Source: Parvularcula sp964556115 (lineage in GTDB: Bacteria; Pseudomonadota; Alphaproteobacteria; Caulobacterales; Parvularculaceae). Taken from it: a stretch of 64,000 nucleotides of DNA. The stretch spans positions 163,958 to 227,957 of the forward strand of contig CAZKVC010000003.1 of assembly GCA_964556115.1 (NCBI GenBank). Reading direction: 5' to 3'. The translations under genes were made by a program, and so were the position numbers. Below the pieces are notes generated by a model, which worked only from the letters and a program-made list of their open reading frames with translations, was not told where the DNA came from and did not search any database. Shown here one piece after another: positions 16,356 through 24,017 of the stretch; within the stretch, counting starts at the first letter, position 1; each line of letters begins with the position of its first letter.

Positions 16356-16494
16356 GGGGACCTCGGAAAAGAGAGAGGCCTTCTATCACCCCTCCTGCCT
16401 CCGGCAAGAGATGAGCAGGAATCGCTTCCCCCACTGCGACAGACCTCTTCGCCCGTTCGCCCCGGCGAAGGGAGCCCCGCTCGTTCAAGGGGTA

Positions 16495-17079
16495 TCAGGA
16501 GACCGCTTCGACGGACGTCACTTCCGGGACATAGTGCTTGAGGAGGTTCTCGATCCCTGACTTCAGGGTCATGGTCGAGGAGGGGCAGCCAGCGCAGGCG
16601 CCCTTCATGGCGAGGAAGACGACCCCGTCGCCCGGGACATAGCGGTGGAAGGTGATATCGCCGCCGTCCTGGGCCACCGCCGGGCGCACGCGCGTGTCGA
16701 TCAGCTCGATGATCTGCTCGACGATCTCGCGGTCCTCGCCCTTGTAGTCTTCCGCCGAGGTGGTCCCGGCAGCCTCCTGGGCGCGCTGCTCGTCCAGAAC
16801 GGGAATGCCGGCTGCGAGAAAATCCGCCATGGTGCCGAGAACGGCAGGCTTGATATGGGCCCACTCGACGCTCGGGTCCTTGGAGACGGTCACGAAATCG
16901 GCGCCCAGATAGACAGAGACGACCCCGTCGACATCGAACAGGGCCGTTGCGAGCGGCGAGACCTTTGCAGCGCCCGGCGTGGGGAAGTCCATGCCCAGCT
17001 GCCCTTCGCCCAGGACCGGCTGGTCGGGCAGGAACTTCAGCGAGTGCGGGTTCGGTGTGTCGTCGGTGCGGATGAACAT
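16495..17079 (-). CDS. Nfu-type iron-sulfur cluster scaffold
   Basis: 194 aa from the ATG at 17079 (MFIRTDDTPNP, the usual start of this family); the GGGGGAG site lies inside the longer frame to 17106, which argues against that frame. Residues 1-87 are the Nfu N-terminal domain (TPNPHSLKFLPDQPV). Residues 110-185 are the NifU-like C-terminal domain, with the cluster-binding CAGC in MKGACAGCPSS. It assembles and hands on [4Fe-4S] clusters in the cytoplasm. Client candidates in this window include BioB, CysI and CysH, but that is inference. First gene of the run to tsaB, rimI and fur, with 139 bp before tsaB. Confidence 0.92.
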   Translation of the reverse strand: MFIRTDDTPNPHSLKFLPDQPVLGEGQLGMDFPTPGAAKVSPLATALFDVDGVVSVYLGADFVTVSKDPSVEWAHIKPAVLGTMADFLAAGIPVLDEQRAQEAAGTTSAEDYKGEDREIVEQIIELIDTRVRPAVAQDGGDITFHRYVPGDGVVFLAMKGACAGCPSSTMTLKSGIENLLKHYVPEVTSVEAVS

Positions 17080-17216
17080 GACCCCGAAATGGCGCTCCCC
17101 CGGCATGTTTGCAACAGCGCAACTGAGCGTACCGGCCCTGGCCTTCTTTCAAGAAGTTGCACGGCAGCTTGAAGCGACTGCTAGCCTAGGCTCGCAAGCG
17201 CGGTTAAGGGCGCAAC

Positions 17217-19532
17217 ATGGCCGACGATACCACAACGAAATTCACCGATCAGGAAGCGCTCGATTTCCATAGCAAGGGCAAGCCCGGCAAGCTGGAGGTC
17301 ACGCCCACCAAACCCATGGCGACCCAGCGGGATCTCTCGCTGGCCTATTCCCCGGGCGTTGCCGTCCCGGTGAAGGCGATCGCCGAAAATCCGGACAGCG
17401 TCTATGACCTGACGGCGCGGGGCAACATGGTGGCGGTGATTTCCAATGGCACCGCCATCCTTGGCCTCGGCAATCTCGGGGCCCTGGCTTCCAAGCCGGT
17501 GATGGAGGGCAAGTCGGTCCTCTTCAAGCGCTTTGCCGACATCGACTCGATAGACCTCGAAGTCGACACCGAGGACCCGGACGAGTTCATCGACGCGGTC
17601 AAGCATCTCGGCCCGTCCTTCGGCGGCATCAATCTCGAGGACATTCAGGCCCCGGACAGCTTCTATATCGAGGAACGCCTCAAGGAGCTGATGGACATTC
17701 CGGTCTTCCATGACGATCAGCACGGTACGGCCATCATCGCCGCGGCAGGTCTTCTCAATGCCCTGGACATCAACGGGAAGTCGATCGAGCACGTGAAGGT
17801 CGCCGTCTCCGGCGCGGGCTCATCCGCGCTTTCGGTGGTCAGCCTCTTCAAGACCCTCGGTGTGCCCCATGACAATGTCCTGGTCTGCGACCGCGCCGGC
17901 ATCCTGAAGCCGGGCCGCGAGAAGCCGATGAACCAGTGGCAGTCGGCCCATGCGGTGGACACGGACAAGAACACCCTGGCCGAGGCGATGGACGGCGCGG
18001 ATGTCGCCATCGGCCTTTCGGCAGCCGGAGCGTTCACCCCGGAAATGGTGCGTTCGATGGCGTCGAACCCCATCATCTTCGCCATGGCGAACCCGACACC
18101 GGAGATCACCCCGGAGCAGGTCGCCGACGTGCGCGGCGACGCGATCATGGCAACGGGACGTTCGGATTATCCCAATCAGGTCAACAACGTCCTCGGCTTC
18201 CCCTATATCTTCCGCGGCGCCCTCGATGTACGGGCGACGACGATCAACGAAGAGATGAAGGCCGCCTGCGCCCGCGCACTGGCGGACCTTGCCCGCCAGG
18301 ACGTGCCCGACGAGGTCGCCAATGCTTACGGCACCCGCCTTCAATACGGGCCGGGCTACATCATTCCGACCCCGTTCGATCCGCGGCTGATCTCGGCGAT
18401 CCCGCCGGCGGTGGCGAAAGCCGCCTGCGAAACCGGGGTCGCAAGGCGCCCGATCGAGGATTTTGCCGCCTACGAACAGAAGCTCGCCACCCGGCTCGAT
18501 CCCTCGGCCGCCTTCCTTCAGAAGGTCTATGCGAATGTGCGTTCTTCCGACCCGAAAAAGCGCATCGTCTTTGCCGAGGGCGAAGAGGAGGCGGTGATCC
18601 GCGCCGCCTACAGCTTCCAGAACCAGGGACTCGGCCAGGCCGTACTGATCGGCAGGGACGAGCTCGTGCGCCGTTCCATCGACCGGCTGGGCCTCAGCCG
18701 CAACCACGAGATCGAGATCTGGAACGCCCGTGAGTCGGCGCAGACCAAGACCTATACGGACTATCTCTACAGGCGCCTTCAGCGCAAGGGCTATCTCGAG
18801 CGTGACTGCCGACGCCTCGTCAACCAGGACCGGAACACCTTCGCGGCCTGCATGCTCGCCTGCGGCCATGCCGACGGCATGGTGACCGGCGTGACGCGTC
18901 ACTACAACGTGGCCCTGCGCAATGTGCAGTACGCGCTCGACCCGCGTCCGGGCGAGCGGGTGATCGGGATGTCGGTGATCCTCGCCAAGGGCCGGACTGT
19001 CTTCATGGCGGATACGTCGATATCGGAATATCCGAGCTCAAAGGAACTGGCGGACATCGCCGTGCAGACGGCACACGCCGTCAGGCAGCTCGGCTTCACC
19101 CCGCGGGTCGCCTTCACCAGCCACTCGAATTTCGGCAATCCTGACACGGAGCACATGCGCCGAATCTCGAACGCGGTGAAGATCCTCGACGACCGCCCGG
19201 AGATCGACTTCGAATATGAAGGCGAGATGACCCCCAGGATGGCGCTGAACACCCGCCTGCGTGAGATCTATCCCTTCAGCCGCCTGACGGACAACGCCAA
19301 CGTGCTGATTACGCCGGGCCTTCACTCGGGCGGGATCGCCTCGAAGCTCCTGGCGGAGATCGGCGGCGCGACCGTGATCGGCCCCGTCCTCATCGGACTC
19401 TCCAAGCCGGTGCAGATCGTCCAGACAGGGGTGCAGGTGAACGACATCCTGACCCTCGCCGCCATCGCGGCCTACGACCTCGATGTCGAGCACCGCGAAT
19501 GGGCGAGAGCGGGCGGTCTCGCCGCGCAATAA
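17217..19532 (+). CDS. maeB: NADP-dependent malic enzyme with phosphotransacetylase-like domain
   Basis: 771 aa. Oxidative decarboxylation of malate to pyruvate with NADP. Residues 1 to about 420 are the malic enzyme part: SLAYSPGVAVPVKAI, VFHDDQHGTAIIAAAGLLNAL and VAVSGAGSSALSVVSLF (dinucleotide site). From about 435 to the end is a phosphate acetyltransferase-like domain (IVFAEGEEEAVIRAAYSF, ADGMVTGVTRHY, LITPGLHSGGIASKL), which regulates MaeB-type enzymes in other bacteria. Single gene with its own terminator at 19536-19557. It supplies pyruvate and NADPH during growth on organic acids or stored polymer. Confidence 0.95.
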   Translation: MADDTTTKFTDQEALDFHSKGKPGKLEVTPTKPMATQRDLSLAYSPGVAVPVKAIAENPDSVYDLTARGNMVAVISNGTAILGLGNLGALASKPVMEGKSVLFKRFADIDSIDLEVDTEDPDEFIDAVKHLGPSFGGINLEDIQAPDSFYIEERLKELMDIPVFHDDQHGTAIIAAAGLLNALDINGKSIEHVKVAVSGAGSSALSVVSLFKTLGVPHDNVLVCDRAGILKPGREKPMNQWQSAHAVDTDKNTLAEAMDGADVAIGLSAAGAFTPEMVRSMASNPIIFAMANPTPEITPEQVADVRGDAIMATGRSDYPNQVNNVLGFPYIFRGALDVRATTINEEMKAACARALADLARQDVPDEVANAYGTRLQYGPGYIIPTPFDPRLISAIPPAVAKAACETGVARRPIEDFAAYEQKLATRLDPSAAFLQKVYANVRSSDPKKRIVFAEGEEEAVIRAAYSFQNQGLGQAVLIGRDELVRRSIDRLGLSRNHEIEIWNARESAQTKTYTDYLYRRLQRKGYLERDCRRLVNQDRNTFAACMLACGHADGMVTGVTRHYNVALRNVQYALDPRPGERVIGMSVILAKGRTVFMADTSISEYPSSKELADIAVQTAHAVRQLGFTPRVAFTSHSNFGNPDTEHMRRISNAVKILDDRPEIDFEYEGEMTPRMALNTRLREIYPFSRLTDNANVLITPGLHSGGIASKLLAEIGGATVIGPVLIGLSKPVQIVQTGVQVNDILTLAAIAAYDLDVEHREWARAGGLAAQ

Positions 19533-19535
19533 AAA

Positions 19536-19557
19536 AGCCGGGCCCGACGGCCCGGCT
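19536..19557. terminator. bidirectional terminator between maeB and the lipoprotein gene
   Basis: Perfect 9-bp stem AGCCGGGCC (19536-19544) and GGCCCGGCT (19549-19557), loop CGAC. The A-run at 19531-19536 becomes a U-run for the minus-strand lipoprotein transcript. The hairpin also sits 4 bp after the maeB stop. Confidence 0.85.
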
Positions 19558-19598
19558 CTCGGCGCGAAGTCGTCAACTTATGAAGACGGCTTGCCAGC

Positions 19599-19985
19599 CT
19601 ATTCCTCGAGCTTTTCCAAGGTGACTTGGAGGGGATTGGGTTTGTGTTCGAGCATTGCGCCCGTGCCGGCATCAACACCTGCTCCGATAATGCCGCCCAG
19701 AAGGACGTTGCCAGCCATCCCTGCTGAGCCACCGCCGGAAACCTGCGTTTCCACATTCACCCGAACGGTCTCGTAGCCCGGTTTGGTGATCGTTGCGACG
19801 AAAGCGCCCTTTCGGGGAACCTTGAGCGAGCAAGGTGTCATCTCGCATGACAGCCCGTTCGAAAGTTGAACTTCAGCCCCGGAGGGTATCGTTTCGACAA
19901 CGAACGCCTCTTTCGTGCCCCGGGTGACCGTCGCACAGCCGGAAGCGATCACGACAACGGCGCCCAATAAGACTATACGCTTCAC
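19599..19985 (-). CDS. small lipoprotein with PEGA-like domain
   Basis: 128 aa, GTG start. Lipoprotein signal with the lipobox ending at C17 (VVIASGC), then ATVTRGTKEAFVVETIPSGAEVQLSNG. This PEGA-like beta-fold (pattern SxPxGAxVxLNG, later GYETVRVNV) is often seen in surface proteins. A glycine/alanine stretch near 85-105 (GNVLLGGIIGAGVDAGTGA) is hydrophobic and typical of lipoproteins of this kind. Cys48 and Cys53 (LSCEMTPC) may form a disulfide. No operon partner; followed by a strong terminator. Confidence 0.72.
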   Translation of the reverse strand: MKRIVLLGAVVVIASGCATVTRGTKEAFVVETIPSGAEVQLSNGLSCEMTPCSLKVPRKGAFVATITKPGYETVRVNVETQVSGGGSAGMAGNVLLGGIIGAGVDAGTGAMLEHKPNPLQVTLEKLEE

Positions 19986-20062
19986 AGGTTTGCCCTCTCT
20001 CTGCCAAGGCGTATTGAGAGGGCATATGACCGTTAGTCAATCTTCTGTGAGGAGCCAGCTCC

Positions 20063-20611
20063 CTACTGCGGCGCCCTCTTGGCAAGGATCCGCTGCAGGG
20101 TCCGGCGGTGCATGCCGAGGCGGCGTGCCGTTTCGGAAACATTGTGGTCGCAGAGCTCGTAGACCCGCTGGATATGTTCCCAGCGCACCCGGTCTGCGGA
20201 CATCGGGTTTTCCGGCGGTTCGGGAAGCTCTCCCTCCCTTGCCAGAAGCGCTTTCAAGACATCATCGGCATCGGCAGGCTTTGCGAGATAATCGATCGCG
20301 CCGGCCTTCACGGCGGCCACGGCAGTGGTGATGTTGCCGTAGCCGGTCAGGATCACGGCGCGGGCGTCCTCGCGCTGCTCGTGCAGATAGTCGACCACAC
20401 CGAGGCCGTCTCCGTCCTCCAGCCGCAGATCGACGACAGCGAAGGCAGGCGCGCCTTCCTTGATCATGGCCTTGGCCTGCTGCACGCCTTCGGCCAGTCT
20501 CGGTTCCATGCCGCGTTTTTCCATGGCGCGGCCAAGCCGGGTGCGGAAGACCTGGTCGTCATCGACGATCAGGCAGCTCTTGTCCTCGGGCAGAACGGAG
20601 GTCTCACTCAT
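20063..20611 (-). CDS. regA: RegA/ActR/PrrA-type redox response regulator
   Basis: 182 aa. Receiver domain at residues 12-125, with acidic pocket DDD near 17-19, phosphoacceptor D61 (AVVDLRL), T in ILTGYG, and K in DYLAKPAD. A proline hinge (LPEPPENPMS) is followed by a Fis-type helix-turn-helix, VYELCDHNVSETARRLGMHR, ending RRTLQRILAKR, which is highly conserved in RegA proteins. It controls energy and redox genes (oxidases, carbon or nitrogen fixation, hydrogenase in other species). The start overlaps the regB stop (ATGA), so the pair is co-translated. Terminus of the regB-regA operon. Confidence 0.93.
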   Translation of the reverse strand: MSETSVLPEDKSCLIVDDDQVFRTRLGRAMEKRGMEPRLAEGVQQAKAMIKEGAPAFAVVDLRLEDGDGLGVVDYLHEQREDARAVILTGYGNITTAVAAVKAGAIDYLAKPADADDVLKALLAREGELPEPPENPMSADRVRWEHIQRVYELCDHNVSETARRLGMHRRTLQRILAKRAPQ

Positions 20612-21936
20612 GGGGTCAACACCTTTTCGAACTCGTCTTTAGCCTCCAATGTGGTCTCGTTCAGCAGCCTGGCCAGCGGCCAAGCGACGCGGACCCAGGC
20701 GCCGCTTCTGCCAGCGCGATTGCCGAAGCGGATGGAGGCCCCCGTCCGCTCCAGAAGGGTCTTGGCGATGAAGAAGCCGAGGCCGAGGCCGCCTTTCTGG
20801 TCGTCCTGCCTGATCCCGGTGCGGGGATAGGGCTCTCCGAGGCGCATCAGCATGCTCTCGGGAATGCCGGGGCCGTCATCTTCAATGGCCACCTGAAGCT
20901 TCTCCTCGGTCCACGAGGCGGAGATGAGGACCTGCTTGTCGGCATATTTCTTGGCGTTCTCGATCAGGTTCCTGAGCCCGTAGATCACCTCAGGCCGGCG
21001 GCGCAGCCGTTCCGGCATACGCCCGCTTTCGGGGTCGAAACGGAACTCGATCGATGGCCCGCCGGTTCCGATGAAGGGCCGTGCCGCCTCACGCAGGAGG
21101 GCGTCGAGCGCAATCACATTGTGCACAGCATCGCCCGCCTGTCCCGCTTCGGAAAGACGGCGCAGAATGGTCTGACAACGCTGGGTCTGACTGATGAGAA
21201 GCGCCGCATCTTCCTTCAGAGGGCCCTCGGGAAGCTCGTTCTCCATCTCACGGGCGGTCAGCTGGATGGTGCCGAGCGGCGTGCCGAGTTCGTGGGCGGC
21301 AGCGGCGGCAAGGCCATCGAGCGCCGTCAGCCGCTCCTCGCGGGAGAGGGCAAGCTGGGTCGCCTGAAGGGCGGCGGTCAGCTTGATCCGCTCATGCGCG
21401 ACCCGCCAGGCATAGGCGGCGGTGAACATCACCCCCATGACCAGCGCCGACCAGAGCCCCAGATTGTAGATCGGCGGGACGTTGAAGCCCGTATCCGTCC
21501 GCCAGGGCAGTGGCGCGTGCCAGAGGGCCAGCGCCGTCAGGCAGAGAATGACGAAGATGATGTTGATGATCGCGACCCGCAGCCTGAGGCTCGCGGCGGC
21601 CAGCATGCTCTGCATGATCAGCCACAGTGAGAATGGGTTCTGCACCCCGCCGGTGAGGAACAGAACCGTGCTGATCTGCAGCGTATCGAAAGCGAGATAG
21701 GCCACGATCTCCCGCTCGCTCAAAGGCTTTGAAGGATTGAAGGCGAAGGTGGCATAGAGATTGGTGAACACCGCCGCGGCGACCGCGACGAGCACCATGC
21801 CCACCGGCACCTCGAAGCCGAGGACGAACTTCACCACAACCAGCACCATGAGCTGCCCGATAATGGCGAACCAGCGCAGGCTGGTCAGCGTGCCCTGACG
21901 CAGGACCGAGTTGGGGTTCTCCATCAGGGGCATCAT
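20608..21936 (-). CDS. regB: RegB/ActS/PrrB redox sensor histidine kinase
   Basis: 442 aa from the ATG at 21936; the frame runs further but would overlap the senC start. Six membrane segments cover about residues 17-178. The quinone-binding heptapeptide GGVQNPF is at 96-102. The phosphoacceptor is H215 in AAAHELGTPL. The redox-active cysteine of RegB is retained as C254 in TQRCQTILRRLS. ATP-binding boxes follow (NLIENAKKYA, EDDGPGIPE, GGLGLGFFIAKTLLE). Both known sensing elements are thus kept. It senses the quinone pool or thiol state and phosphorylates RegA. Divergent from senC, with only 45 bp between the start codons. Confidence 0.94.
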   Translation of the reverse strand: MMPLMENPNSVLRQGTLTSLRWFAIIGQLMVLVVVKFVLGFEVPVGMVLVAVAAAVFTNLYATFAFNPSKPLSEREIVAYLAFDTLQISTVLFLTGGVQNPFSLWLIMQSMLAAASLRLRVAIINIIFVILCLTALALWHAPLPWRTDTGFNVPPIYNLGLWSALVMGVMFTAAYAWRVAHERIKLTAALQATQLALSREERLTALDGLAAAAAHELGTPLGTIQLTAREMENELPEGPLKEDAALLISQTQRCQTILRRLSEAGQAGDAVHNVIALDALLREAARPFIGTGGPSIEFRFDPESGRMPERLRRRPEVIYGLRNLIENAKKYADKQVLISASWTEEKLQVAIEDDGPGIPESMLMRLGEPYPRTGIRQDDQKGGLGLGFFIAKTLLERTGASIRFGNRAGRSGAWVRVAWPLARLLNETTLEAKDEFEKVLTP

Positions 21937-21981
21937 GGCATTCGTCTTCCGGTGTTCGCGTTTGCAGCGTAAGGGGGCAAC

Positions 21982-22557
21982 ATGACCCACATAGCACGCA
22001 ACGCCGCCGCCGCCGTCACCTTGCTTATTGTCTCATGCAGCGATCAGGCGCCGGTGCGGGGAGAAATCGAACTCAACGATGCCTTCGCGGCCGAGTTCGA
22101 TCTCGTGGACATGCATGGCGAGCCCGCCGAGGATGAACGTTTCGAGGGCGAGCCGATGCTGATCTATTTCGGCTTCACGAGCTGTCCCGATGTCTGCCCT
22201 GCAGCCCTTGGTGTGATGACCGCGACCCTCGACGCTCTTGGAAACAAGGCAGACGACCTTCAGCCCCTCTTCATCACCGTCGATCCCGAACGGGATGACC
22301 AGGAGCGCCTGCGCAAGCATCTGGATTATGATCCTCGCATCCTGGGGCTGACGGGAGAGGAGGATGCGCTCGAAACCGCGCGCCGGAACATGCGGGTCTT
22401 TGCGGGCAAGGTGCCGCTCGAAGGCAGCGGCGCCGGCTATACGGTGGACCACCAGTCGCTCTTCTTCCTCACCGACGAGGAAGGCCGACCGGTCAGGGCG
22501 TTTGACGACTCCATGGACCCGGAGGTGTTGGCGGAGCGCATCCGCGTCTGGCTGTAG
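21982..22557 (+). CDS. senC: SCO1/SenC/PrrC copper chaperone lipoprotein
   Basis: 191 aa. A lipobox (LLIVSCSD, C19) suggests a periplasm-facing lipoprotein. Thioredoxin fold with the copper ligands C68 and C72 in SCPDVCP and H157 in VDHQSLFFL. It helps build the CuA centre of cytochrome oxidase, and in Rhodobacter it is tied to RegB/RegA signalling. The divergent gene here is regB. The ATG overlaps the 5' leader of regB, so the two promoters must be intertwined. A single-gene transcript is likely, since phaZ follows after 91 bp with its own palindrome. Confidence 0.93.
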   Translation: MTHIARNAAAAVTLLIVSCSDQAPVRGEIELNDAFAAEFDLVDMHGEPAEDERFEGEPMLIYFGFTSCPDVCPAALGVMTATLDALGNKADDLQPLFITVDPERDDQERLRKHLDYDPRILGLTGEEDALETARRNMRVFAGKVPLEGSGAGYTVDHQSLFFLTDEEGRPVRAFDDSMDPEVLAERIRVWL

Positions 22558-22574
22558 GGTTATTTAGCGTTTCG

Positions 22575-22592
22575 TTTAGCTTTCTTGCTAAA
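22575..22592. promoter_or_regulatory. AT-rich palindrome upstream of phaZ
   Basis: TTTAGC (22575-22580) and GCTAAA (22587-22592) form an inverted repeat with a 6-nt spacer, 56 bp before the phaZ start. A further TTTAGC lies at 22563-22568. It could be an operator for a PHA-responsive repressor or a weak terminator for senC; the evidence does not separate these. Confidence 0.35.
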
Positions 22593-22648
22593 GCCTACCC
22601 ACCTATGTTGCGATGCGGGATGTGGCGCGCCGCGCCGTTGGAGGCCTG

Positions 22649-23962
22649 ATGATCTACCCAGCCTATGAAGCGACGCACCAGATGATGGTCCCGTTCCGGC
22701 AGATGGCGCGCGCCTTCGCCGCCGGTGTCGATAATCCGGGCAACCTTTTCCGCGACACCCCTGCCGCCCGCGCCGTGGTTGCGGGCCACAACGTCTTCGA
22801 GATGGCCACCCGGCGCTACACCAAGCCCGCCTGGCGCCTCGACGAGACAGTGATCGACGGGGCCCGCGTTCCGGTCGAGGTCGAGACCGTTCTCGAGAAG
22901 CCCTTCGGCAACCTGATCCGCTTTCGCCGCGATCCCGAAGCGCTGAAGTCAGCTACCGGGGGCAAACCCCAGCCCAGGGTCCTGGTCGTGGCCCCCATGT
23001 CCGGCCACCACGCAACCCTGCTCCGCGGTACGGTGGAAGCGATGCTTCCCGGGCACGAGGTCTTCATCACCGACTGGGCCGATGCGCGGGACGTTCCGGT
23101 CCTCTTCGGTCGTTTCGACCTCAATACCTATATCGACTACCTGATCGCGTTCATCAAAGAGATCGGCCCCGGCGCGCACACCATGGCCGTCTGCCAGCCC
23201 GGACCGCCACTTCTCGCCGCATGTTCGGTGATGGCCGAGGACGAGGACCCGGCGCGGCCGCGCTCCATGACCTTCATGGGATCACCGATCGACGCCCGCA
23301 AATCACCCACCGTGACGAACCTCCTGGCCGAGCAGAAGGCCTTCGAGTGGTTCGAGGAGAACATGATCCAGACGGTGCCCGCCCCTTATGGCGGCTTTAC
23401 CCGGCGGGTCTATCCCGGGTTCCTCCAGCTCTACAGCTTCATGTCGATGAACATCGAACGGCACGTGAACGCCAGCTTCGACTATTTCGGCAACATCATG
23501 CAGGGCAATGATTTCGCCGCTCGCAAGCACGAGGTCTTCTACGACGAATACCTCGCCGTCTGCGATATGACGGCGGAGTTCTACCTGCAGACCATCCATG
23601 ACGTCTTCCAGGAATACCTGCTGCCCCGCGGTCTCTTCGTGCACAATGGCCGTGTGGTCGATCCTTCGAAGATCACCGACATCGGGCTGATGACGGTGGA
23701 GGGCGAGCTCGACGACATCTCCGGCATCGGCCAGACCCAGGCCGCGCACGATCTGTGTACCAACATCCCGTCCAAGGACCAGCTCGACTACGTCCAGAAG
23801 GGCGCGGGCCATTACGGGGTCTTCAACGGCAGGAAATGGCGCGAGGAGATCCAGCCGCGGCTGGCGAAATTCATCCGCGACCGTTTCGACGAAGAAGAAG
23901 AGCGCAGCTTCCTCCAAGGCCACAAGCTGAAGGTGGTCGGCGGCAAGGAAAGCGCCGCCTGA
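22649..23962 (+). CDS. phaZ: intracellular polyhydroxyalkanoate depolymerase PhaZ
   Basis: 437 aa from the ATG at 22649 (MIYPAYEATHQ), with GGAGG 4 nt before it; an earlier in-frame ATG at 22613 lacks such a site. The nucleophile is Cys182 in AVCQPGPP, as in the PhaZ1 type of Ralstonia, with LDDISG (Asp) and GAGHYGVFNGRKWREE (His). The C-terminal domain is typical of the family. It mobilises stored poly-3-hydroxybutyrate on the granule in the cytoplasm. No PHA synthase or phasin gene is in the window, so the rest of the pathway lies elsewhere. Confidence 0.94.
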   Translation: MIYPAYEATHQMMVPFRQMARAFAAGVDNPGNLFRDTPAARAVVAGHNVFEMATRRYTKPAWRLDETVIDGARVPVEVETVLEKPFGNLIRFRRDPEALKSATGGKPQPRVLVVAPMSGHHATLLRGTVEAMLPGHEVFITDWADARDVPVLFGRFDLNTYIDYLIAFIKEIGPGAHTMAVCQPGPPLLAACSVMAEDEDPARPRSMTFMGSPIDARKSPTVTNLLAEQKAFEWFEENMIQTVPAPYGGFTRRVYPGFLQLYSFMSMNIERHVNASFDYFGNIMQGNDFAARKHEVFYDEYLAVCDMTAEFYLQTIHDVFQEYLLPRGLFVHNGRVVDPSKITDIGLMTVEGELDDISGIGQTQAAHDLCTNIPSKDQLDYVQKGAGHYGVFNGRKWREEIQPRLAKFIRDRFDEEEERSFLQGHKLKVVGGKESAA

Positions 23963-24017
23963 GCAAAGCGGGCAGGACCACTAGGCGCGGGGCCAGCGAC
24001 AGGCTAACCCCGGGCCC

